28,296 bases of DNA. It comes from JANNGZ01 sp031404155 (lineage in GTDB: Bacteria > Pseudomonadota > Gammaproteobacteria > Burkholderiales > Burkholderiaceae_C). Below the pieces are notes generated by a model. The model was not told the origin of the DNA and did not search any database. It saw nothing but the letters and a program-made list of their open reading frames with translations. Each line of letters starts with the position of its first letter. Position 1 is the stretch's first letter. Position numbers and translations under genes: made by a program. Shown piece by piece: positions 18,335-24,897 of this stretch. The stretch lies in NCBI GenBank assembly GCA_031404155.1, contig JANNGZ010000092.1:1-28296 (forward strand), written 5' to 3'.

Positions 18335-19465
18335 ATGCCGCACTCCGCGACGACCGCTTCGAGCACCGCCTTGTCCACAGCCCCGCGCCTCTTTGCCCTG
18401 GTGCCTTGTGCGGGTGTGGGTGCACGGGCAGGTGCCGACGGGCCGAAGCAGTATGTACAGATCGGCGGCCGCGCGATGGTGGCGCACACGCTGGACGCAC
18501 TGGCCGCGGTGCCGCGGCTGGCTGCGACGCTGGTGGTGCTGGCGCCGGAGGACGCGCAGTTCGAATCGACCGTGCCGGGTTTCGCTGGCGGCGGCGCCTG
18601 GGTGGCGCGCTGCGGCGGTGCCTCACGCGCGGCCACCGTGGCCAACGGCCTGGCCGTGCTGCGCCAACGAGGTGTGCAAGACGAAGACTGGGTGCTGGTG
18701 CACGACGCGGCGCGCTGCCTGGTCCAACCCGAATGGATCGACCGTCTGATCGACGAATGCCAGGGCGACGCGGTGGGCGGCCTGCTCGCAATGCCGGTCG
18801 CCGACACGCTCAAGCGAGCGCGGGACGGCCGCGCCGAGGCCACCGTGGAGCGCAGCGACAAATGGGCCGCGCAAACGCCGCAAATGTTCCGCCTGGCGCT
18901 GCTCGAACGTGCATTGCGCGAGGCGGGGGAGAAGGTGACCGACGAAGCCAGCGCGGTGGAAGCGCTCGGCCTGGAACCGAAGCTCGTGTTGGGCGACGCG
19001 CACAACCTCAAGCTCACCTGGCCGGCGGACTTTGCGCTGGCCACCGCGCTGCTCGCGCAACGCGCCGCGCCGCGGCCGGTGATCAAGGCCTTTGTGCCCT
19101 CACACGACTACGCGCTGTCGCTGAGGTTTTACGCCGCGATCGGCTTCGAGCCGGCGCCGATCAGCGATGGCATGGCGCTGCTCAGCTACGAGGGGGCGTC
19201 CTTCCTGTTGCAGGATTTTCAGCACGAAGGCCTGAACGAGAACTTCGTGATGAGCCTGATGCTGGCCGATGTCGACGCCTTCTGGCGCTCGCTCGACGTG
19301 CCGGCGCTCAGCGCCGAATTCGGCGCCAGGTTCGAGCCCCCGGAAGACCGCGCCTGGGGCCTGCGCGACATGACGATCATCGACCCCGGTGGGGTGCTGT
19401 GGCGCGTGGCCGCGTTTGCACCATCAAGCGCGAAACCCGACTCGAAAACAGAAGGCACACGATGA
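18335..19465 (+). CDS. ispD: IspD (MEP cytidylyltransferase) fused to a C-terminal VOC/glyoxalase-like domain
   Basis: 376-residue protein. Residues about 15-240 are 2-C-methyl-D-erythritol 4-phosphate cytidylyltransferase, the third MEP-pathway step: CTP-binding loop VPCAGVGARAGADGPKQYVQ, VLVHDAARCLV, and ERSDKWAAQTPQMFR, followed by DEASAVEALG. Residues about 247-365 (VIKAFVPSHDYALSLRFYAA, LLSYEGASFLLQDF, MTIIDPGGVLWRVAAF) form a VOC (glyoxalase/bleomycin-resistance) domain. The frame is continuous between them. The VOC part lacks an obvious His/His/Glu metal triad. The stop overlaps the ispF start (ATGA). ATG 18335 starts the family-like region; an ATG-less extension to 18302 lies over the palindrome. 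IspD activity is confident, the role of the VOC part is unknown. Confidence 0.9.
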   Translation: MPHSATTASSTALSTAPRLFALVPCAGVGARAGADGPKQYVQIGGRAMVAHTLDALAAVPRLAATLVVLAPEDAQFESTVPGFAGGGAWVARCGGASRAATVANGLAVLRQRGVQDEDWVLVHDAARCLVQPEWIDRLIDECQGDAVGGLLAMPVADTLKRARDGRAEATVERSDKWAAQTPQMFRLALLERALREAGEKVTDEASAVEALGLEPKLVLGDAHNLKLTWPADFALATALLAQRAAPRPVIKAFVPSHDYALSLRFYAAIGFEPAPISDGMALLSYEGASFLLQDFQHEGLNENFVMSLMLADVDAFWRSLDVPALSAEFGARFEPPEDRAWGLRDMTIIDPGGVLWRVAAFAPSSAKPDSKTEGTR

Positions 19466-19959
19466 GCAACGACGCCACCACGGTCCGCATCGGCGAAGGC
19501 TGGGACACGCATGCGCTGGTCAGCGGCCGGCCGCTGGTGCTCGGTGGCGTGACGATCCCGCACAGCCACGGCCTGCTTGGCCACTCCGACGCCGACGCGC
19601 TGCTGCATGCCATCACCGACGCGCTGCTCGGCGCCGCGGCCTTGGGCGACATCGGCCATCATTTTCCCGACACCGATGAGACGTTCAAGGGCGCCGATTC
19701 GGCGGTGCTGCTGAGCGAAGCGATGCGCCGCGTGCGCGACGCCGGCTACGAACTCGGCAACCTCGACGCCACGATCGTCGCGCAGGCACCGAAGCTGGCG
19801 CCGCACATTCCCGCGATGCGCGAGTGCATCGCGCTGGCGCTGGGCGTGTCGCTGAACCAGGTCAATGTCAAAGCCAAGACCGCCGAGAAGTTGGGGCCGG
19901 TGGGCGAGGGCCGGGCGATCGAGGCGCGGGCGGTTTGTTTGCTGCGCGGAGGGCGGTAA
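19462..19959 (+). CDS. ispF: 2-C-methyl-D-erythritol 2,4-cyclodiphosphate synthase
   Basis: 165-residue cytosolic MEP-pathway enzyme forming the cyclic diphosphate with release of CMP. The metal-binding motif is D15-T-H17 (RIGEGWDTHAL) with H49 in LLGHSDADALLHAI; the classical GHGFD is GEGWD here. Further signatures are GDIGHHFPDTDETFKGADS and VNVKAKTAEKLGPVGEGRAIEA. Length is normal. It overlaps the upstream ispD-VOC gene by 4 bp, so translation is coupled. Confidence 0.96.
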   Translation: MSNDATTVRIGEGWDTHALVSGRPLVLGGVTIPHSHGLLGHSDADALLHAITDALLGAAALGDIGHHFPDTDETFKGADSAVLLSEAMRRVRDAGYELGNLDATIVAQAPKLAPHIPAMRECIALALGVSLNQVNVKAKTAEKLGPVGEGRAIEARAVCLLRGGR

Positions 19960-20014
19960 AGCACGCCCGGTACGCGTCCGGTTTCGAGGCACCCGCACCC
20001 GCACCCCCACCCAA

Positions 20015-20037
20015 CCCTCCCCCGTCAAGGGGGAGGG
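20015..20037. terminator. Inverted repeat between convergent ispF and sensor kinase genes
   Basis: CCCTCCCCC (20015-20023) and GGGGGAGGG (20029-20037) with a 5-nt GTCAA loop, after a run of CACCC units. It sits between two convergent genes and could terminate both. Similar CCCTC...GAGGG hairpins are common as dispersed intergenic repeats in Burkholderiales. No T-run. Confidence 0.5.
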
Positions 20038-20043
20038 CAAGAG

Positions 20044-21372
20044 TCACGGCGCCCGCTTCATGCGGATATGCACCATCAGCCCGCCGTCGGCCGCGTTGCT
20101 CAGCTCCATGCTGCCGCCCATGCGCTGCAAGGCCTTGTCGACGATGGCCAGGCCCAGGCCCGCGCCGGTGGCCGCGGTGCGGGCCGCGTCGCCGCGGTAG
20201 AAGGGCGTGGTCAGGTGGCTCAGCTTTTCCGGCGGCACGCCGGGGCCGTGGTCGCGCACCGTGATGATCACCCAGGGCCCGGTGCGCGCGTAGCCCACAT
20301 GCACCATGGCGATGCCGGTGTCGGTGGTGCGGCCGTAGCGGCGCGCGTTCTCGAACAGGTTGCCGAAGACGCGGCCGAGCTCGGTGTCGTCGGCCATCAC
20401 CTTGATGTCGATCGCGACGCGTGAGTCGATGCGGATCACGCTGCGGTCGCGGAAGGCCGCGGCCTCGCGGTCGATGAGGGTGGACAGGTGCACCGGCACC
20501 ATCTTCGTCTCGCCCGGGCGCGCGTAGTCCATGAACTTGTCGATGATCGCGTCGAGCTGGTCGATGTCCAGCGCCATGTTGCGCCGTGCTTCCAGGTCCG
20601 CGACGCTCATCTCGGCCTCCAGGCGCAGCCGCGCCAGCGGCGTGCGCAGGTCGTGGCTGATGCCGGCAAGCATCACCGCGCGGTCTTCCTCCACCTTGGC
20701 GAGTTCGCGCGCCATGCGGTTGAAGCCCATGTTGACCTCACGAATCTCGCTGGTGAGCGTGTTCTCGTCGAGGTGCGAATCGAACTCGCCGCCGCGGATG
20801 CGGCTGGCCGCGAACGAGAGGTCGCGCAGCGGCCGGTTGATCAGCCGCGCCACCGCGGCCGAGCCGAGCAGCGTGGCCAGAAACGCGATGCTGACCCAGA
20901 CGAACCAGGTGCCGGTGGTGAGCGGGCGCACCCGGGTGGCGTCGGCCTGGAGCCAATAGGGGTCGCGGTCGATGCTGAAGCCCACCCAGAGCGCCTTGTT
21001 GCCGTTGACCGCACCGGCAACGATGGTGTCGGGCCCGAGGCGCGAGCGCAATTCGTCGCTGACGCGGCGCGAGAAGCGGTCGTTGCCGAAGGGCTCCCAT
21101 TTGTCCGCGGTTTCGCGCAGCTGGATCTTCAGCGCCTCCTGGTCGCTCATCGCCTTGAGCACCGCCACCCGGTTGATGCTGTCGGCGTAGCGCAGCGCGG
21201 CGCGCGACAGGTTCACCAGGCTGGCAATCTCCTGCGCGGCCTGCACCGCGCGCGGCTCGAACTCCAGCCCACGAAGGGTTTGCACCCAGGCGAATATGCC
21301 CCCGCCGAGCAATATGGCGAGCAGGACGAAGGTACGCCAGAAGAGGCTGAAGCCAACCGAGTTGCCGGGCAT
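20044..21372 (-). CDS. EnvZ/RisS-type sensor histidine kinase
   Basis: 442-residue inner-membrane histidine kinase. Membrane spans at about 8-28 and 153-175 enclose a periplasmic domain of about 125 residues. A HAMP linker (RLINRPLRDLSFAASRIRGG) leads to the dimerisation helix with H240 in ISHDLRTPLARLRLE. ATPase boxes are NLFENARRYG (N), DHGPGVP (G1) and GAGLGLAIVD (G2). The R.NRPL and ISHDLRTPL patterns are EnvZ-like. It follows the response regulator gene (38 bp) on the same strand, so the two should form a pair. The stimulus is unknown. Confidence 0.92.
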   Translation of the reverse strand: MPGNSVGFSLFWRTFVLLAILLGGGIFAWVQTLRGLEFEPRAVQAAQEIASLVNLSRAALRYADSINRVAVLKAMSDQEALKIQLRETADKWEPFGNDRFSRRVSDELRSRLGPDTIVAGAVNGNKALWVGFSIDRDPYWLQADATRVRPLTTGTWFVWVSIAFLATLLGSAAVARLINRPLRDLSFAASRIRGGEFDSHLDENTLTSEIREVNMGFNRMARELAKVEEDRAVMLAGISHDLRTPLARLRLEAEMSVADLEARRNMALDIDQLDAIIDKFMDYARPGETKMVPVHLSTLIDREAAAFRDRSVIRIDSRVAIDIKVMADDTELGRVFGNLFENARRYGRTTDTGIAMVHVGYARTGPWVIITVRDHGPGVPPEKLSHLTTPFYRGDAARTAATGAGLGLAIVDKALQRMGGSMELSNAADGGLMVHIRMKRAP

Positions 21373-21410
21373 GACTCGCGATCACGCCCAAAGGGAAGGG
21401 TTCGGCAATC

Positions 21411-22145
21411 TCAACTCGCGCCGTCCGGCACGAACACATAGCCCACGCCCCACACGGTCTGGATGTAGCGGGGGTGCGCCACGTCGGGCTCGATCATCTT
21501 GCGCAAGCGCGAGACCTGCACGTCCAGGCTGCGATCGAAGGGCTCGAACTCGCGGCCGCGCGCCAGCTGCGCGAGTTTGTCGCGCGACAGCGGCTGGCGC
21601 GGGTGGCGCACCAGCGCTTTCAGCATCGAGAACTCGCCGGTGGTCAGCGCAATCTGTTCGCCGTCCTTGGTCAGGCGGCGCAGCGAGAGGTCGAACTCGA
21701 AGGGCCCGAAGGTGACGATCTGCGCGTCCTTGGCCGGCGCGCCGGGCGCTTCCATCGCCGGACGGCGGCGCAGCACCGCGTGGATGCGCGCCAGCAATTC
21801 GCGCGGGTTGAAGGGCTTGGGCAGGTAGTCGTCGGCGCCGACCTCCAGGCCGACGATGCGGTCCACGTCTTCGACCTTGGCGGTGAGCATGATGATCGGC
21901 GTGGTGTCGTTGGCCGCACGCAGGCGCCGGCAGATCGACAGGCCGTCCTCGCCGGGCAGCATCAGGTCGAGCACGATCAGGTCGATGGTCTCGCGGGTGA
22001 GCACGCGGTTCAGCGCCTTCGAATCCTCGGCGAGCAGAACCTCGAATCCTTCCTGCGTCAAATAGCGGCGCAGCAGGTCGCGGATGCGGGCGTCGTCGTC
22101 GACCACGACGATGCGGTCGGCTCGGGTGTTGGCAGCTGTGTTCAT
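21411..22145 (-). CDS. ompR: OmpR-family response regulator
   Basis: 244-residue transcription factor. The receiver domain has the acidic pair in VVVDDDARIRDLL, the phosphoacceptor D60 in LIVLDLMLPGEDG, and the conserved Lys in DDYLPKPFNPREL. The C-terminal winged helix ends with FDRSLDVQVSRLRKMIEPD and YIQTVWGVGYVF, the OmpR/PhoB signature. The sequence is close to OmpR/RisA regulators. The ATG at 22145 follows an unclear ribosome site; the longer frame to 22199 is unlikely. It lies upstream of the EnvZ-type kinase and is divergent from the SIMPL gene. Confidence 0.93.
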   Translation of the reverse strand: MNTAANTRADRIVVVDDDARIRDLLRRYLTQEGFEVLLAEDSKALNRVLTRETIDLIVLDLMLPGEDGLSICRRLRAANDTTPIIMLTAKVEDVDRIVGLEVGADDYLPKPFNPRELLARIHAVLRRRPAMEAPGAPAKDAQIVTFGPFEFDLSLRRLTKDGEQIALTTGEFSMLKALVRHPRQPLSRDKLAQLARGREFEPFDRSLDVQVSRLRKMIEPDVAHPRYIQTVWGVGYVFVPDGAS

Positions 22146-22158
22146 CACCGACTCCAAA

Positions 22159-22224
22159 TTTGTAACAGCCGCATTGTGCTGCGCGTTTCCAGGGCGCACT
22201 TCGGGAATTGCCGGCTGTTACAAA
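22159..22224. promoter_or_regulatory. 13-bp inverted repeat in the ompR / SIMPL divergent region
   Basis: TTTGTAACAGCCG (22159-22171) and its exact reverse complement CGGCTGTTACAAA (22212-22224) are 40 nt apart in the 179-bp gap between two divergent genes. Paired TGTAACA boxes are the kind of site bound by OmpR-type regulators, so autoregulation of ompR and control of the SIMPL gene is a reasonable guess. Confidence 0.5.
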
Positions 22225-22324
22225 GTCCCCGGGCCGGCGCAGCACCTGCGTTTTCGTCGCCGGTTTGAGTCGGCGCCAACGGTTCTCCTGGCGTTGCGAC
22301 AGGGTCCCCCCACGAGGTCAACGA

Positions 22325-23044
22325 ATGAAATCGAATCTCCGGTTCGTCAACAAGTCTTCGCTCGTCGCCGCGCTGCTGCTCGCCGGCAGTTTGCAGGCCT
22401 TCGCGCAGGCCACGTTGCCGCCGTCGCAAGGTGTGCTCAGCCTCACCACCACCGCCACCGTCGAGGTTGCCAAGGACCTGATGTCGGTGACCTTCAGCGT
22501 CACGCGCGAGGGCAACGAAGCCGGCGGCGTGCAGGCGGCGCTGAAACAGGCGCTCGACGCTGCGCTGGCCGAGGCGCGCAAGGTGGCCAAGCCGCGCGAG
22601 GTCGAGGTGCAGACCGGCAACTTCTCGATCTACCCGCGCTACGGCAACCAGGGCCGCGCCAGCGGCTGGCAGGGCAGCGCGGAGTTGGTGGTCGAGGGGC
22701 GCGACATGGCCACGATCGCGCAGCTCACCGGGCGCATCCAGAGCATGACGATCGCGCGGGTGGGCTACGGCCTCTCGCGCGAGGCCCGCGAGAAGGTCGA
22801 AGCCGAGGTCACGGGCCAGGCGATCACGCGGTTTCGCGCCAAGGCCGAGCAGATGGCCAAGCAGTTCGGCTATGGCAGCGCCGCGGTGCGCGAGGTGAAC
22901 GTGGCGACCGACGAACCGGGGCGCTTCAACCCGGCGCCGATGATGCGCGCGAAGACGATGGCCTCGGCCGACGAGGCGCTGCCGGTCGAGGCGGGCAAGG
23001 GCACGGTAACCGCGACGGTGTCCGGCTCTGTGCAAATGAGATGA
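22325..23044 (+). CDS. Periplasmic SIMPL (DUF541) domain protein
   Basis: 239-residue exported protein. A signal peptide (residues 1-27, LVAALLLAGSLQAFAQA) precedes a SIMPL/DUF541 domain: GVLSLTTTATVEVAKDLMSV, then the conserved NFSIYPRYGNQGR, LVVEGRDMATIAQLTGRI and the C-terminal GKGTVTATVSGSVQM. The family is linked to envelope stress and oxidative damage in other bacteria (BP26/YggE-like), with no known enzyme activity. It is divergent from ompR, which may regulate it. Start ATG 22325 gives a complete signal peptide. Confidence 0.85.
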   Translation: MKSNLRFVNKSSLVAALLLAGSLQAFAQATLPPSQGVLSLTTTATVEVAKDLMSVTFSVTREGNEAGGVQAALKQALDAALAEARKVAKPREVEVQTGNFSIYPRYGNQGRASGWQGSAELVVEGRDMATIAQLTGRIQSMTIARVGYGLSREAREKVEAEVTGQAITRFRAKAEQMAKQFGYGSAAVREVNVATDEPGRFNPAPMMRAKTMASADEALPVEAGKGTVTATVSGSVQMR

Positions 23045-23072
23045 CAGCCCCCGGGCCGCGGGTTACCGCGGC

Positions 23073-23090
23073 CGCCCCCCGAGGGGGGCG
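23073..23090. terminator. GC-rich hairpin between convergent SIMPL and hbdH genes
   Basis: CGCCCCCC and GGGGGGCG pair around a central GA, 29 bp after the SIMPL stop. The surrounding sequence (GCGGGCGGCTTGGGATCGGCCC) resembles dispersed intergenic elements frequent in Burkholderiales. A terminator or REP-like role for the two convergent genes is inferred. Confidence 0.45.
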
Positions 23091-23161
23091 CGGGCGGCTT
23101 GGGATCGGCCCGGCGCTGGCCCGCGAGAGAGACTCCCGGGCCACGCGATGGAGCGCTGGAC

Positions 23162-23932
23162 CTACTGCGCCGCCCAGCCCCCGTCGACATTGAACGCCAC
23201 GCCGCGGATGTTGTCGGCGGCGGCCGAGCAGAGGAAGATTGCGAGCTCGCCGAGCTGCTCTGGGGTGGTGAATTGCAGCGAGGGCTGCTTCTCGGCGAGC
23301 AAGCGGCGTTTGGCTTCCTCGTTGCTCACCCCCTCGGCCGCGGCACGTGCATCCACCTGTTTCTGCACCAGCGGCGTGAGCACCCAGCCGGGGCAGATGG
23401 CATTGACCGTGACGCCGCTGGTGGCGGTTTCCAGCGCGATCGACTTGGTGAAGCCGACCAAGCCGTGTTTGGACGCCACGTAGGCTGACTTCTGCGCCGA
23501 GGCCACCAAGCCATGGGTTGACGCCAGGTTGATCACGCGGCCCCAGTTGCGTGCCCGCATGCCGGGCAAGGCCAGGCGCGTGGTGTGGAAAGCCGAACTC
23601 AAGTTGATCGCGATGATCGCGTCCCAGCGCTCGGGCGGGAAATCTTCCACCGCGGCCACATGCTGGATGCCGGCGTTGTTGACCAGCACATCGACGCCGC
23701 CGAACTCGGCTTTCGCGTAGGCCATCATCGCTTCGATCTCGGCCGGTTTGCTCATGTCGGCGCCGTGGTAGCCGACCCTGCCGCCCAAGGCCGCCACCTG
23801 CGCGCGTGCGGCCTCCGCGTCGCCGAAGCCATTGAGCACGATGTTCGCCTCGCGCAGCGCGAGGCTCATCGCAATGCCCAGCCCGATGCCGCTGGTGGAA
23901 CCGGTCACCAGCGCTGTCTTGCCCTTCAACAT
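23162..23932 (-). CDS. D-3-hydroxybutyrate dehydrogenase
   Basis: 256-residue cytosolic short-chain dehydrogenase oxidising D-3-hydroxybutyrate to acetoacetate with NAD, used in PHB and ketone-body turnover. The NAD motif is TGSTSGIGLGIA (10-21), with NNAG at 85-88. Catalytic residues are S138, Y151 and K155. The residues that bind the carboxylate in the Pseudomonas enzyme (Gln94, His144, Lys152, Gln196) fall at Q90, H140, K148 and Q192 here, the same spacing shifted by four, which supports the specific function over a generic SDR. Divergent from the alpha/beta hydrolase gene. Confidence 0.93.
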   Translation of the reverse strand: MLKGKTALVTGSTSGIGLGIAMSLALREANIVLNGFGDAEAARAQVAALGGRVGYHGADMSKPAEIEAMMAYAKAEFGGVDVLVNNAGIQHVAAVEDFPPERWDAIIAINLSSAFHTTRLALPGMRARNWGRVINLASTHGLVASAQKSAYVASKHGLVGFTKSIALETATSGVTVNAICPGWVLTPLVQKQVDARAAAEGVSNEEAKRRLLAEKQPSLQFTTPEQLGELAIFLCSAAADNIRGVAFNVDGGWAAQ

Positions 23933-23975
23933 GGCTCTGTCCTTCCGTGGTTTTGCGTGGGTTGGTGTCGTTGAT

Positions 23976-23990
23976 ACGATGCATTATCGT
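23976..23990. promoter_or_regulatory. Inverted repeat in the hbdH / hydrolase divergent region
   Basis: ACGAT and ATCGT arms flank GCATT in an AT-rich patch of the 86-bp gap. The region holds -10-like hexamers on both strands (GATAAT on the minus strand, TACGAT on the plus). It may be overlapping promoters with an operator. Confidence 0.35.
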
Positions 23991-24018
23991 TTTTGAAGCC
24001 GCCTGCCGAGCACGCCAC

Positions 24019-24897
24019 ATGACCGAAACCCTTCAACCCCGGCTGCGCGACGTGCAGTGCCTCGACAGCCGGGGCCTGCACCGCATGGCCTACGCCGAAT
24101 GGGGCGACGCCCACAATCCGCGCGCGCTGGTGTGTGTGCATGGCCTCTCGCGCCAGGGCCGCGACTTCGACACCCTGGCCCGCGCGATGTGCGGCGAGTA
24201 CCGCGTCGTCTGCCCCGACGTCGTCGGCCGAGGCCGCTCCGACTGGCTCGCCGACCCGATGGGCTACGCGATCCCGAACTACGTGGCCGACATGGTCACG
24301 CTGCTGGCGCGGCTGGACGCCCAAACGGTGCATTGGGTCGGCACCTCGATGGGCGGGCTGATCGGGCTGGGTGTGGCGTCGCTGCCGGGCACGCCGGTAT
24401 CGCGCCTGGTGCTCAACGATGTCGGGCCGGTGATCCAGGCCCAGGCGCTGCAACGCATCGGCGCCTACCTCGGCCAGCCGGTTCGCTGGAACTCGCTCGA
24501 CGAAGCCGCGGACGCGATGGCGCTGATCTCGCAGGGCTTCGGCCCTCACACCCGCGAGCAGTGGCTGGCCTTGAGCGAGCCGCAGATCAAGGCGGACGGG
24601 CAGGGCGGCTTCGTGCCGCGCTGCGACCCGTCGATCGCGGTGCCGTTCCGTGCGGTGACTCCCCAACTGGCCAAGGCCGGCGAGGCGATGCTGTGGCAGG
24701 CCTACGACCGCCTGGTGTGCCCGACGCTGCTGCTGCGCGGCGAGACCTCGGACCTGCTCTCGCGCGAAACCGCGCAGGCGATGACCCAGCGCGGGCCGCG
24801 CGCGCGCCTGGTCGAGGTGGCCGGCGTGGGACACGCGCCGATGCTGGTGCAGGCCGACCAGGTGCAATTGGTGCGGGAGTTCCTGCTCGAGCCATGA
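24019..24897 (+). CDS. Alpha/beta hydrolase
   Basis: 292-residue cytosolic esterase/lipase-like hydrolase. The oxyanion region is CVHGLSRQGRDF, the nucleophile elbow is VGTS110MGGLIG, the Asp lies in GETSDLLS and the catalytic His in GVGHAPM, so a complete triad is visible. Substrate is unknown. The gene's TGA overlaps the relA start (ATGA), so the two are translationally coupled; an ATG-TGA overlap with a stringent-response gene is notable. Start ATG 24019 precedes the family-like region; the longer frame to 23947 has no support. Confidence 0.85.
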   Translation: MTETLQPRLRDVQCLDSRGLHRMAYAEWGDAHNPRALVCVHGLSRQGRDFDTLARAMCGEYRVVCPDVVGRGRSDWLADPMGYAIPNYVADMVTLLARLDAQTVHWVGTSMGGLIGLGVASLPGTPVSRLVLNDVGPVIQAQALQRIGAYLGQPVRWNSLDEAADAMALISQGFGPHTREQWLALSEPQIKADGQGGFVPRCDPSIAVPFRAVTPQLAKAGEAMLWQAYDRLVCPTLLLRGETSDLLSRETAQAMTQRGPRARLVEVAGVGHAPMLVQADQVQLVREFLLEP

